Shown here piece after piece: positions 34,858-43,896 of a stretch of 64,000 nt of DNA. The DNA comes from Alteromonas antoniana (GTDB lineage Bacteria > Pseudomonadota > Gammaproteobacteria > Enterobacterales > Alteromonadaceae). Every line of letters begins with the position of its first letter. Position 1 is the first letter of the stretch. The stretch is from the NCBI RefSeq assembly GCF_019249295.1, contig NZ_JAESDH010000022.1, positions 1 through 64,000 of the forward strand. The letters are read 5' to 3'. The position numbers and the translations under genes were made by a program. The notes beneath the pieces were generated by a model, which was given only the letters and a program-made list of their open reading frames with translations, was not told the origin of the DNA and did no database searches.

Positions 34858-35325
34858 TTACATCTGAGATTGCAGGTAATTTGGCAACCCCAGTAATTTA
34901 ATAAGATTAAGTTGCTGCTCAAGCCAATGTGCGTGATCCATCTCAGTATCATCAAGCAAAACAATAAGCATATCGCGGGTTACGTAATCTTTTTCCTGCT
35001 CACAAAGTGCGATGACTTCGCGTAGTTTTGCATCTACCTCGTATTCTACCCGCAGATCGCTTTGTAGCATTTCAGGCACGTCTTTGCCAACTTTCAGACC
35101 AGTACGTTGTGTCATATCCGGAGTGCCTTCCAGGAATAACATACGTTCAATCAGTTTAGTGGCATGCCCGCGTTCATCATCAAATTCATGATCGATGCGC
35201 TCATAGAGCTTGTTCAGCCCCCAATCCAGATACATCTGGGAATGGATAAAATACTGATCCATCGCGGCCAGTTCATAGGCGAGTAGGGCATTCAAGCCAT
35301 CAATGATTTTCTGATTGCCTTTCAT
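34858..35325 (-). CDS. bfr: Bacterioferritin subunit with ferroxidase site, no haem methionine
   Basis: 155 residues. Ferroxidase ligands are all present: Glu18, Glu51, His54, Glu94, Glu127, His130 by E. coli numbering. Position 52, the methionine that binds haem between subunits in E. coli, is arginine here (DERGH). So this subunit oxidises iron but should not bind haem alone. The start overlaps the stop of the partner subunit by 4 bases. Together they form a two-subunit storage shell of the type known in Pseudomonas and Neisseria. Confidence 0.93.
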   Translation of the reverse strand: MKGNQKIIDGLNALLAYELAAMDQYFIHSQMYLDWGLNKLYERIDHEFDDERGHATKLIERMLFLEGTPDMTQRTGLKVGKDVPEMLQSDLRVEYEVDAKLREVIALCEQEKDYVTRDMLIVLLDDTEMDHAHWLEQQLNLIKLLGLPNYLQSQM

Positions 35326-35801
35326 TCATCGTCTCCCATAACCTGCGTCTGCAGGTAGTTCTCGATACCCATGTTATCGATTTGGTATTCTTGTGTTTCC
35401 AGCCAGTCCAGATGCTCTTCCTCGTATTCCAGAATATCTTCAAGAAGATCACGGCTAACATAGTCCTGCTTCTCTTCACAAAGCGCGATGGCCTCGCGTA
35501 GCAGCGGTAACTGTTCGGTTTGAAATTTCATATCGCAGGAAAGCATTTCCTGCGTGTCTTCGCCAATATAGAGCTTACCCAGTGCCTGAAGATTCGGAAG
35601 CCCTTCCAAAAACAGTATACGCTCGATGATATCATCAGCCTGTTTCATGTCTTTAATGGACTTCTTGTAATTCTTCTCATTCAGTTCTTCCAGGCCCCAG
35701 TTTTTAAACATTCTGGCATGCAGGAAATACTGATTTATCGAGGTCAGTTCACTGGTAAGCACATCGTTGAGCTTGGCAACAACTTGTTTATCGCCTTTCA
35801 T
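35322..35801 (-). CDS. bfr: Bacterioferritin subunit with haem methionine, altered ferroxidase site
   Basis: 159 residues. Met52 (KDMKQ) is kept, so haem can be bound, but the neighbouring ligands have changed: Glu51 is aspartate and His54 is glutamine, which should weaken or abolish ferroxidase activity. Glu18 is kept. First gene of the pair, and the two are translationally coupled by ATGA overlap. The division of labour with the other subunit is read directly from the sequences. Confidence 0.93.
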   Translation of the reverse strand: MKGDKQVVAKLNDVLTSELTSINQYFLHARMFKNWGLEELNEKNYKKSIKDMKQADDIIERILFLEGLPNLQALGKLYIGEDTQEMLSCDMKFQTEQLPLLREAIALCEEKQDYVSRDLLEDILEYEEEHLDWLETQEYQIDNMGIENYLQTQVMGDDE

Positions 35802-35952
35802 AAACTATCCTGTTATCAAATGATGCGCGAAGTATAGTAGGGAACGCGCCTTTCGTCAAAATTTATAATAAAAACAAAGGCATACAAATATGAATGGTTC
35901 TCACTTCATCCTTTATTAGTATTTGTAGATGCTAAACCCACTATATACGGCT

Positions 35953-37533
35953 TCAGGTAGCCGAAGGCTCACCTTCCACAAAAGCCAGACTTTCTTCAGC
36001 AAAGCCCAGACCGGCTTCGGTGAAAAAGTTAAATACCTTGTCAACACCGCGGGAAAGAAGGTAATCCACCTCATCTTCATATCGGGCTATGGCAGCAATT
36101 TTTCCGCTGTAGCCTGCGTTCTTTAACTGATTGCTGATATTAATTGCATCTTCAATGGAAGGAAGTGCCAGCAAGACCAGGCGGACGTTCTGAATATTCA
36201 GGTTGTCCCATAAGTCCACATCCTCACCATCGCCGACAATGACATTCATGCCTTCGTTTTTAAGACGGTTTATTTTCACACGGTCTGCGTCCATGCCCCA
36301 CACCTTTGAGTCGACAAGTCGGGAGAGCGACTGAAAAGCGCCAAGACCTACCCGGCCCATTCCCACTACCAGAAATTCCGCGTCATCTATATGCGGATAG
36401 ACGTCTGCTTTTAGGCGGTTTGGTCTTTCAAACTTTTTAATTTCCGTTTTTATGCGATGGTACTGTGAATGCGAAGTGCGATACAAAATACTGGTAATGA
36501 CAAAAGAAATAGACACTGCCAACGCAATAACGACCAACCAGTCCTCTGCCAGCAGCCCCAATGACACTGACAGTGCGCCAACAATCAGTCCGAACTCACT
36601 GAAATTACTCATTACCAGGCTTGTCAGGTAGGAGGTGCGTGCCCGCAGTCGCAGCTGAGTGAGGATCCCAAAAAACAGTAACGCCTTAATTGGCAGCAGC
36701 AGCGTAAACAGTAACGCGAGGATCATCATTTGAGTATCTGGCAGCGCTGTCAGCCCAATGCTGAGGAAAAAACCAATCAGGAATAAATCTTTAAAACTCA
36801 TTAGTGACTTGGCCAGCTCAGTCGCTTTGGCATGGCGAGCCATTAATATTCCGAAAATAAGTGCGCCGAGATCGCCTTTGATGTTTACCAGTTCAAACAC
36901 GTGATAACCACCAAGCGCGAGAATAAAACCGGTCAGAGGGAGCAACTCGCCGTGACCAGACTGGTTTAACACTTTATAAAAGACAGGAACCAGTGGCGGA
37001 ATCGCAAGCAAACCGAATGCCCAGACCGTGGGTAACTTGCCAGTGGCGGCAACCAGAAAAATTACAGCAAAAACGTCCTGCATAACCAGGATCCCGATGG
37101 CCAGTCTGCCATGACGGGTTTTGCTTTCGCCACTCTCTTCTAAAACCTTTACCACACAGACAGTACTGGAAAAACTCAGGGCAAATGCGATAAGCGCCGC
37201 GCTTTGCCAGTCGATTACATTGGTGGTCGAAGCCACAAGGGCAGCAGCGCCGTAAAGAATGCCGGATACCACAGCTATCCAGATCAAGGTATGCGAAATA
37301 CTGCCTGCCCAGACCTCGCGCCGGCTAAGGTCTTTAATATTCAGTTTTAGCCCTATAGTAAACAGCATAATGGTAATACCAAGATCGGCAATGCTCTGCA
37401 GGGCGGTATTCGATTCAAACCCTAATACATTGAGCACAAAGCCAGCTGCCAGATATCCAACCAGGGGAGGGATCCCTACAAGTTTTACGGCCAGACCACA
37501 GATAAAGGCGAATAGCAGAAAAGCGAATTCCAT
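35953..37533 (-). CDS. KefC-like cation/proton antiporter with TrkA-N domain
   Basis: 526 residues: about twelve membrane spans of the CPA2 family (GIPPLVGYLAAGFVLNVLG near the start, AFALSFSSTVCVVKVLEE in the exchange region) and a C-terminal Rossmann domain (FLVVGMGRVGLGAF, then DADRVKINRLKNEGMNVIVGDGED), the nucleotide-binding TrkA-N/RCK fold. Lacks the Q-rich glutathione-regulated layout needed to call it KefB or KefC. Likely K+ or Na+ efflux. Upstream 37567-37602 holds a hairpin with arms GCCGGTAAA/TTTACCGGC. Confidence 0.87.
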   Translation of the reverse strand: MEFAFLLFAFICGLAVKLVGIPPLVGYLAAGFVLNVLGFESNTALQSIADLGITIMLFTIGLKLNIKDLSRREVWAGSISHTLIWIAVVSGILYGAAALVASTTNVIDWQSAALIAFALSFSSTVCVVKVLEESGESKTRHGRLAIGILVMQDVFAVIFLVAATGKLPTVWAFGLLAIPPLVPVFYKVLNQSGHGELLPLTGFILALGGYHVFELVNIKGDLGALIFGILMARHAKATELAKSLMSFKDLFLIGFFLSIGLTALPDTQMMILALLFTLLLPIKALLFFGILTQLRLRARTSYLTSLVMSNFSEFGLIVGALSVSLGLLAEDWLVVIALAVSISFVITSILYRTSHSQYHRIKTEIKKFERPNRLKADVYPHIDDAEFLVVGMGRVGLGAFQSLSRLVDSKVWGMDADRVKINRLKNEGMNVIVGDGEDVDLWDNLNIQNVRLVLLALPSIEDAINISNQLKNAGYSGKIAAIARYEDEVDYLLSRGVDKVFNFFTEAGLGFAEESLAFVEGEPSAT

Positions 37534-37856
37534 AATCGCGTAAAGTCCTGTTTATTAATAGATATTGCCGGTAAACAAAATGACACGTCATCTTTTACCG
37601 GCTTCAAGCGTTCCCGACAGAGTGATGTTATGTAAAGAAAACCACCGAACTATCAGTGAAACTACTTCTAAATGAATACGTTAAGGATGCGTCAGAAGAA
37701 AGCATATGTAAATGCGTTATCTGGTTAAATGAGCGCGATATGCTGTTCACTCTGATATAACGCAAGAAAAAAGATAAAAATATCGTGTCACATAGAGAAT
37801 AATAACGAGTTCTGTCTAGGGCTTCAGTGGTTTGCAGATCGCACGCTTTCGACGGG
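37534..37856. other. 323-base gene-free stretch
   Basis: No gene seen. Contains the inverted repeat GCCGGTAAA (37567-37575) and TTTACCGGC (37594-37602) with an 18-base spacer, 34 bases upstream of the antiporter start. It could be an operator or 5' leader hairpin. Confidence 0.45.
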
Positions 37857-38849
37857 TCAAGGCAGTTGTCGGTAAAAGTCCTCTATGCGTGCCGGCATTT
37901 TAACCGGGTGATATGCACCGGCGCTGGCATAAAAATGGTCTAGAATATGAAATAATCGCATTGGCGCTTCAATACTCACATAGTGACCAGTGTCATTGAT
38001 TACTGAACAATGTATGTTCAGAGTACGACACCAGTGTTCTGCAGCAGAGATATCCACCAGCGAATCCTGCCTTCCCCAGCATAACTGTACGGGTATATCC
38101 AGGTCGCTGACACTGGGGATAAGCCGACTTTTATCCTGCCAATAGATAGAAAAAAGCGCCTGGATCCTGGTTCTATGAAGTGTGAAGTATTGCGCCATCG
38201 CATCTTTTACTACGCCCGGATAACGGGGAGGGTGGAAAGTCGCCATATTATACAGCGCATAAAAGTCTTCTTTAGACTGCGTAAAGAAGGGGTTTCTGGT
38301 TTGCGAAACCTGTTTATCGAGAAGACTCTGCTTATGACCAGACTGGCTCATTGGGGCTATCAGAGTAAGAGAAGCTACTGCGCACTGTTGTTCTCTTGCG
38401 AGAAGGTATCCAATATCCGCGCCCATGCCCTGACCCACAATGTGGGCTTGAGAGTAGCCCATTTGCCAGATAAGCGCGCCAAGTCGCTGAACCTGTGCAC
38501 TGAGCGAGAAGTCCCACTGCGGATCGTAGCCGGTCTCTCCAAAACCGGGTAAATCGGGGATCACAACATGAAACCGCTCGCTTAGTTTACTGGCCAGTGG
38601 TAACCACATAGTTTTATCTGCCGGGAAATCATGTACCAGAATCAGGAGCTGTCTGGTGTCGTGGATTGGCTGACTCTCATTTTCCAGTACCACGATGGGG
38701 ATCCCATTGACCCGGTAACTTCTTTCACGAAAGCCATTTTTCACCATCTGCCATTGTTGCAATCCACGATATAACCAGGCACCGGTTTTCGGGTAGGTGT
38801 AATAATAGGTGGCGATGAGCAACAGAAGAAATCCCAGGATGATATCCAT
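37857..38849 (-). CDS. Alpha/beta hydrolase-fold protein lacking the nucleophile
   Basis: 330 residues with an N-terminal membrane span (IILGFLLLLIATYYY) and an alpha/beta hydrolase fold: HDFPADKTMW (oxyanion region), DLPGFGETGYD, the elbow HIVGQGMGADIGYL, the acid in CWGRQDSLV and the histidine in NDTGHYVSIEAP. In the elbow G-x-S-x-G, the serine is glycine (codon GGC, one change from AGC). Acid and histidine are kept. It therefore either lost esterase activity, serves as a binding or scaffold protein, or has a sequence change specific to this strain. Confidence 0.82.
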   Translation of the reverse strand: MDIILGFLLLLIATYYYTYPKTGAWLYRGLQQWQMVKNGFRERSYRVNGIPIVVLENESQPIHDTRQLLILVHDFPADKTMWLPLASKLSERFHVVIPDLPGFGETGYDPQWDFSLSAQVQRLGALIWQMGYSQAHIVGQGMGADIGYLLAREQQCAVASLTLIAPMSQSGHKQSLLDKQVSQTRNPFFTQSKEDFYALYNMATFHPPRYPGVVKDAMAQYFTLHRTRIQALFSIYWQDKSRLIPSVSDLDIPVQLCWGRQDSLVDISAAEHWCRTLNIHCSVINDTGHYVSIEAPMRLFHILDHFYASAGAYHPVKMPARIEDFYRQLP

Positions 38850-39178
38850 TGAGAACCTTATTTAAACGTTTTTTTCGATTAGCTTGCTAAAATTCACACA
38901 GGATATAGTTATGCGTAACCCTAAATTGATAAGTAAACCATAAATATCAAAAGCTTAAGATTTTTCCCTGTCAGCCAGATACACCTATGTAAAAAGAGAA
39001 AGCAGGCACTCATAGTATAATCAATAACCTATTATACGGTCATCGGGCAAGCCTGATACGATAATTAAGATAAAAGTAACAAGTAACGAGGCCGACCATT
39101 ATTCCATTTATTCCAATGGAATAATTTGCGTGTCTGTAATAACCAGTTGATCTACACAAGCTACTGAACCATATTGGT
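38850..39178. other. 329-base gene-free divergent region
   Basis: No gene seen. Contains the palindrome TTATTCCAATGGAATAA at 39108-39124, preceded by another ATTCCA, suited to a regulator site for the downstream glutamate-synthase-like gene. Confidence 0.45.
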
Positions 39179-39208
39179 TTGCAACTATTCGGGCGCGATG
39201 GAGTGCTT

Positions 39209-40840
39209 ATGCGTTTTCAAATCCTTTTCGTATTAACCCTGGTTTTGGTAGTAAATATCGCGCTGGGCTTTATCTGGACGGAGGCATGGTGGTTTATTCT
39301 GCTTACTGCCACGTTGCTTGGTTTTGCTATTTTCGACTCACTGCAGCGTCAGCACGCCATTTTACGAAACTTCCCGCTTATTGGCAGGATGCGATGGACC
39401 ATTGAAGGACTCCGACCTTACATCCAACAGTATCTGATTGAACCAGACACAGGTGGCGCACCCATCTCGAGGATGTTCCGTTCAATTGTTTACCAGCGAG
39501 CCAAAAACAGCCGCGAAACGGTTCCTTTCGGAACGCAGCTGGACACATACTCAGATGGTTACGAATGGATAGGTCACTCTCTTTCTGCGATGCAGGTTGA
39601 GGAAATGGATGAAGATCCTCGCGTAACCATTGGTGGGCCTGCGTGTAAAAAGCCTTATGCGGCGAGTTTATTAAACATTTCTGCTATGAGTTTTGGAAGC
39701 TTGTCGAAAAATGCTATTCTGGCGCTCAACAAAGGGGCAAAAGAGGGCGGTTTCTATCACAACTCCGGTGAGGGCGGCTTAACGCCTTATCACCTAGAGA
39801 ATGGTGGCGATATTGTCTGGCAAATCGGCACCGGATACTTCGGTTGTCGAACCGAGGACGGGGGCTTTGATAAGGCGCAGTTTAAAGAAAAAGCCCGCCT
39901 TGATGCTGTAAAAATGATAGAAATAAAGCTTTCTCAAGGCGCAAAGCCAGGTCATGGCGGCATCTTGCCTGCTTACAAAAACACGCCGGAGATTGCTAAA
40001 ATACGAGGCGTTGAACCCCATACCCAGGTTGATTCGCCGCCACGTCATAACGCATTTTCAACCCCGTTAGAGATGATGGATTTCATTAGTGAATTGCGCG
40101 AGTTAAGTGGCGGTAAACCCATAGGCATTAAGCTGGCGTTAGGACGAAAAAGTGAGTTTATTGCTATTTGTAAAGCCATGCACAAAACCGGAATCATGCC
40201 TGACTTTATTACCGTTGACGGCGGCGAGGGTGGAACCGGTGCAGCGCCACTGGAATACACTAACTCAATTGGTTTTCCATTGAGAGAAGCGCTGGCCTTT
40301 GTCGATGATTGCCTAATCGGCTTCGATTTACGTCAACACATTAAGGTGATAGCGTCAGGTAAGATCATCACCGCTTTCCAGCTGGTGAAAAACCTGAGCC
40401 TGGGTGCAGATTTGTGTAACAGCGCCAGGGGAATGATGCTGGCTTTGGGCTGTGTCCAGTCGCTGTCGTGCAATACGAACCGCTGTCCTACCGGCGTTGC
40501 CACGCAGGATCCTAAACTCGCACGCGGGCTGAATGTTGAAGATAAATACGTAAGAGTACAGCGGTTTCATGAAAAAACCATCCTGGCACTCATGGACATT
40601 TTGTCCTCAACCGGTCACCGCTCACCGGCTGACTTAAACCGTACACATATTTTCAGGCGTGTAGATCAGAGCTGCGTGCAACGTTACGACGAAGTATTCC
40701 CGTTGATTAAACGAGGAAGCTTGCTTCAGGACAACCTTCCTGAAGCTTACAAACTGCACGTAAAAGAAGCGAGTGCGGAAAGCTTTATGCCTGCTAGTCT
40801 GTTGTCTGACATTGAAGAAGAAACCAAGGCGGTATCTTAG
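39209..40840 (+). CDS. FMN-binding glutamate synthase family protein
   Basis: 543 residues from the ATG at 39209 (GGAG five bases upstream); a TTG at 39179 is also open. Two N-terminal membrane spans, then the glutamate synthase central/FMN domain: SFGSLSKNAILALNKGAKEGG, GEGGLTPYH, DSPPRHNAF, ITVDGGEGGTGAAPLEY, and CNTNRCPTGVATQDP. Cysteines at CVQSLSCNTNRC match the 3Fe-4S ligands of glutamate synthase. It lacks the glutaminase domain, so ammonia transfer from glutamine is not expected. Family members of this membrane-anchored, single-gene type have no settled role; flavin-dependent oxidoreduction is inferred. Confidence 0.85.
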   Translation: MRFQILFVLTLVLVVNIALGFIWTEAWWFILLTATLLGFAIFDSLQRQHAILRNFPLIGRMRWTIEGLRPYIQQYLIEPDTGGAPISRMFRSIVYQRAKNSRETVPFGTQLDTYSDGYEWIGHSLSAMQVEEMDEDPRVTIGGPACKKPYAASLLNISAMSFGSLSKNAILALNKGAKEGGFYHNSGEGGLTPYHLENGGDIVWQIGTGYFGCRTEDGGFDKAQFKEKARLDAVKMIEIKLSQGAKPGHGGILPAYKNTPEIAKIRGVEPHTQVDSPPRHNAFSTPLEMMDFISELRELSGGKPIGIKLALGRKSEFIAICKAMHKTGIMPDFITVDGGEGGTGAAPLEYTNSIGFPLREALAFVDDCLIGFDLRQHIKVIASGKIITAFQLVKNLSLGADLCNSARGMMLALGCVQSLSCNTNRCPTGVATQDPKLARGLNVEDKYVRVQRFHEKTILALMDILSSTGHRSPADLNRTHIFRRVDQSCVQRYDEVFPLIKRGSLLQDNLPEAYKLHVKEASAESFMPASLLSDIEEETKAVS

Positions 40841-40935
40841 GTTTGTTAAGAACAGTTTGTACCGTACTCATCACGTAATGACAGAAGCTTATGCAAAGTT
40901 GGTTATGGCAGTTGTACGTCCTTAAATACCCTAAG

Positions 40936-40977
40936 CCCGACAATGTGATGTCATCATCCCGGCATCACATTGTCGGG
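40936..40977. terminator. 15-bp perfect hairpin between convergent genes
   Basis: Arms CCCGACAATGTGATG and CATCACATTGTCGGG with a 12-base loop. It lies between the ends of two convergent genes and would fold in both transcripts. There is no T-run, so it may be an RNA-stability element rather than a strict terminator. Confidence 0.5.
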
Positions 40978-40991
40978 TACTTGCTTACGGG

Positions 40992-41465
40992 TTAATCATC
41001 CTTTTTTTCAGGAATTCTTAACTCATAAAGCCGGTAGTCAGAAGTACGGTAGGGCAAAACTTTATATTTTGGCTGCAAGAACGCAACAATATCAATCAAA
41101 TCGGCGACGGTCAGTACGTCATTGACGTTACGCATCCGACTTTCGCCGTTTTCACTGGTGATACTTACAGGATATCGACGGGTAAGTTTGTGAGAGGGGT
41201 TAATAACGCTGGTAACTAACTCACCGTATGTTGTTACACGACCACTGCTGCCACCAAGCTGCACAGCATTTGGCAGAAGGTACTCATGGTCATCGGACAC
41301 CTCTACACCTTCAACGAGGTGACAATCAATGCATCGGTATTCACTGAATAGCACTTTTCCCTTTTCCGGGTTCCCCTCCGGCAGACTGAACCCTCTCGGG
41401 GATTCAGGACCAAACCCGCACGCCGTCAGTGTCAATGCAGCGCCAGCCAACAAAAGTTTTCTCAT
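40992..41465 (-). CDS. Lipoprotein with one cytochrome c motif
   Basis: 157 residues. Signal peptide with lipobox LTAC (Cys16) and a single haem site CIDCH at about residues 45-49, then a methionine-containing C-terminal (SRMRNVNDVLTVADLIDIVAFLQPKYK), typical of small c-type cytochromes with GxxN and a C-terminal helix. Anchored to a membrane on the periplasmic side. Electron partner unknown. The divergent uspA-like gene begins 155 bases away across an Fnr-like site, so it may be turned on at low oxygen. Confidence 0.83.
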   Translation of the reverse strand: MRKLLLAGAALTLTACGFGPESPRGFSLPEGNPEKGKVLFSEYRCIDCHLVEGVEVSDDHEYLLPNAVQLGGSSGRVTTYGELVTSVINPSHKLTRRYPVSITSENGESRMRNVNDVLTVADLIDIVAFLQPKYKVLPYRTSDYRLYELRIPEKKDD

Positions 41466-41544
41466 TGCCGCTTCTCCTCATATAAGTTCACAACATTACT
41501 TATACCAATACACGCAAGTATTGCTACAGTTAAAGGATAAAAAT

Positions 41545-41558
41545 TTGACCAGAGTCAA
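41545..41558. promoter_or_regulatory. Fnr-like site upstream of uspA-like gene
   Basis: TTGACCAGAGTCAA is a dyad close to the Fnr consensus (TTGAT-N4-ATCAA, C for T and G for A). It is 63 bases before the UspA ATG and 79 bases from the start of the divergent cytochrome lipoprotein. Confidence 0.5.
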
Positions 41559-41620
41559 ATGGTCAGGTGACGTACCTTGTATAATTGGTAATCATACGAG
41601 CCATACTGCTGGAGAAAACA

Positions 41621-42043
41621 ATGAATGATTATGAATGTATCCTGGTAGCGGTAGATGTGTATTCTGACTACGTACCTGTTGTTCAACGAGCCGTCAATAT
41701 ATCAGGCAGCGCACAGAAGCTACATCTGCTCTATGTCACCTATCCACAAACTAATTTTGAACCTTACGGGCTCTTTCTTGAGCGGGATTATTCAAATGAT
41801 ATCCGGGAACAGGCAACCAAAGCGTTAAGAGATATCGCACACCGGCATAATATACCCACGACCCATGTTCACGTTTCTATTGGCTCACCGGCAGAGGAAA
41901 TTCATTTTATGGCAGACAAAATTGCTGCCGATTTAATTGTCATGGGTACCCACGGACAGAGCGGGGTTAAACTGTTGCTTGGTTCAACCGCGAATGCCGT
42001 ATTGCATGGGGTGAAGACCGATGTGCTGGCGGTGCGTGTGTAG
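41621..42043 (+). CDS. UspA-family universal stress protein
   Basis: 140 residues from the ATG at 41621 (CTGGAGAAAAC upstream). Single Usp domain: CILVAVDVYSDY at the start and VMGTHGQSGVKLLLGSTANAVLHGV at the end, the G-x2-G-x9-G-[ST] ATP loop. This points to an ATP-binding Usp. The upstream Fnr-like site suggests induction when oxygen falls. Confidence 0.9.
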   Translation: MNDYECILVAVDVYSDYVPVVQRAVNISGSAQKLHLLYVTYPQTNFEPYGLFLERDYSNDIREQATKALRDIAHRHNIPTTHVHVSIGSPAEEIHFMADKIAADLIVMGTHGQSGVKLLLGSTANAVLHGVKTDVLAVRV

Positions 42044-42073
42044 TGCCGTGGTGGGCTGACGTAAACATGCGCC

Positions 42074-43312
42074 TTAGCGGGCGAGTTTTAGCAGGCTGTT
42101 CAACAACACATTGGCACCTTTCTCAATGTCCTGCCAATGTGTCCATTCGTCAGGGGCATGACTGATCCCGTTGATGCTCGGCACAAATATCATGCCTGCA
42201 TCGGTCACCTTTGCCATATGCTGTGCATCATGCCCCGCACCGCTAGGCATATGCTCATAAGGATAACCCAGTGTGTTGGTTTGCTCCGCGATCAGCGAAA
42301 TAATGTCATTGGACATGGGCTGAGGTTCTAACCAGCTCATCTGTTCAAACTCAAACATCAGGTTGTGCTTTCGTGCTATCGCCGATAACACTTTACGACA
42401 ACTGTCTGCCAGCGACCGCATTACCTCACCATCGACATCGCGCCCAACCAATGTAAATTCTACTTCTCCTGGGACGGTATGCGCATGCCCCGGTTTCAGA
42501 TCGACTTTCCCCACCGTTAAACGGCTTTTATCCGATCCTTCTTCAGCGATGATCCGTGGGATCTCATTAGCAAAGTTGGCCAGCCCCATAAAAGCATCAC
42601 TGCGCATGTTCATCGGTGCTGTGCCGGCATGATTCGACTTGCCGATAAGCCTGACAATCCACTTATATACACCGGAAATGGATTCTACTACGCCAATAGG
42701 CTTTTTAAGCGTATCTAGCACCGGCCCCTGCTCAATATGAAGTTCAATATAACTCTTGAAGTACCCCGGGTCCACGCGGGCCTCTAACGCGCCTATTGGA
42801 TCCAGGCCACAGGACGCCATTTCATCTTTCAGCATGATGCCGTTCACGTCTTTCGCCGTCATCAGCCAGTCTGGAGTGAGCTCGCCGATAAGAGCCTGAA
42901 CGCCCATCATGCCGCCAAAACGTCCTTCCTCTTCTGCAAACGCATACACTTCCAGTGGGGTAGAGGGGGTAATATCGTTATCGCGCAGCACGCGTAAGAC
43001 TTCCAGCCCCGCTAATACCCCCAGAGTACCGTCAAACATACCGCCACTTATCACGGTATCGATATGTGAACCGGTCGCTACTACCTGCTTAGGGCGCGCT
43101 TTATCACGCCGACCAACAACGTTGCCAGCCGGGTCAATTTCTGCCCAAAACCCTTCGTGTTCAAAACGTTCACAAAGCCACTTTCTGGCCAGATTGTCTT
43201 TTTCTGTAAAGCCAAGACGCGTGACCCCTTTGGAATCTTTGTCATAACCGATTTCAAATAAAGAGAGCAGGTCAGCCTTGAGTCTTTCAAGGTTTATCGT
43301 AAGAGTAGACAT
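42074..43312 (-). CDS. M20-family N-carbamoyl amino acid / allantoate amidohydrolase
   Basis: 412 residues. Di-metal ligands are visible in order: GSHIDTV (His, Asp), the D-G-T-L-G-V-L-A-G segment, EEEGRFGG (Glu), HIEQGP (His) and the distal SGAGHDAQHMA. This is the branch holding allantoate amidohydrolase, N-carbamoyl-L-amino acid hydrolase and beta-ureidopropionase, all of which remove carbamoyl groups and release CO2 and NH3. It diverges from a transporter-carbamoyltransferase-asparagine-synthase-like operon across 140 bases, suggesting a shared substrate pathway. Confidence 0.88.
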   Translation of the reverse strand: MSTLTINLERLKADLLSLFEIGYDKDSKGVTRLGFTEKDNLARKWLCERFEHEGFWAEIDPAGNVVGRRDKARPKQVVATGSHIDTVISGGMFDGTLGVLAGLEVLRVLRDNDITPSTPLEVYAFAEEEGRFGGMMGVQALIGELTPDWLMTAKDVNGIMLKDEMASCGLDPIGALEARVDPGYFKSYIELHIEQGPVLDTLKKPIGVVESISGVYKWIVRLIGKSNHAGTAPMNMRSDAFMGLANFANEIPRIIAEEGSDKSRLTVGKVDLKPGHAHTVPGEVEFTLVGRDVDGEVMRSLADSCRKVLSAIARKHNLMFEFEQMSWLEPQPMSNDIISLIAEQTNTLGYPYEHMPSGAGHDAQHMAKVTDAGMIFVPSINGISHAPDEWTHWQDIEKGANVLLNSLLKLAR

Positions 43313-43405
43313 AGAAGAAACACCTTCGCGTACGCCAATGATTACATCATTTATTACAACTTTCGTTGTCTGTTAGTTCATCACCCTAGAATGACTTTGA
43401 TTATA

Positions 43406-43435
43406 GTGCAAATTATTAGTAGGCTAGATTTGCAC
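43406..43435. promoter_or_regulatory. Inverted repeat in divergent promoter region
   Basis: GTGCAAAT (43406-43413) and ATTTGCAC (43428-43435) form a perfect 8-base dyad, 18 bases before the plus-strand ATG and about 95 before the minus-strand one. Candidate operator for the whole cluster. Confidence 0.45.
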
Positions 43436-43452
43436 TGGAGAAAAGGACACTC

Positions 43453-43896
43453 ATGTTCTCGCTTTTACGGTGGCATACCATGTCACGACCTGCCACGTTG
43501 CTGATGACAACTTGCCTGACGTCATTGGTGGTGATTGCTCTCGCAACGACAGCGTTCGCTGTGACAGCGGCAGAAAATGAAAGGAGCAGCCGGGATGGCA
43601 CCGTTGAGGTGCTGTGGGAATCCGGGTACGCTCAGTACGATACTCTGCTCATAGCATCAGCACGAGGGGAGACGGTCGCTCAATATCCTGTAATAGAAGG
43701 GCAAAACTGGGTCATTACCGGAATGGAAGATGGCCGTTATCAGTTTATTCTCGAATCCCAATCCTCAAGTAAATTCCTGTTCACGCTTGGCGTTACCCAC
43801 TATTCATTGTCTGCGGCTTTCAGCTTATTTGTTGCCGGCCTTGTGATGTTCCTTTATTTACTTTTTACGCTGATAAAAGGAGAGCGCAGTGACTGA
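43453..43896 (+). CDS. Two-span membrane protein of transporter operon
   Basis: 147 residues. Good ribosome site (GGAGAAAAGG). A first span near residues 17-36 (LLMTTCLTSLVVIALATTAF), a periplasmic part of about 70 residues with a beta-rich stretch (TVEVLWESGYAQYDTLLIAS, GMEDGRYQFILE) like a small fibronectin-type domain, and a second span at about residues 117-137. I do not recognise a family. The next gene starts at a GTG within its last codons, so the two are coupled; a helper subunit for the symporter is inferred. Confidence 0.68.
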   Translation: MFSLLRWHTMSRPATLLMTTCLTSLVVIALATTAFAVTAAENERSSRDGTVEVLWESGYAQYDTLLIASARGETVAQYPVIEGQNWVITGMEDGRYQFILESQSSSKFLFTLGVTHYSLSAAFSLFVAGLVMFLYLLFTLIKGERSD

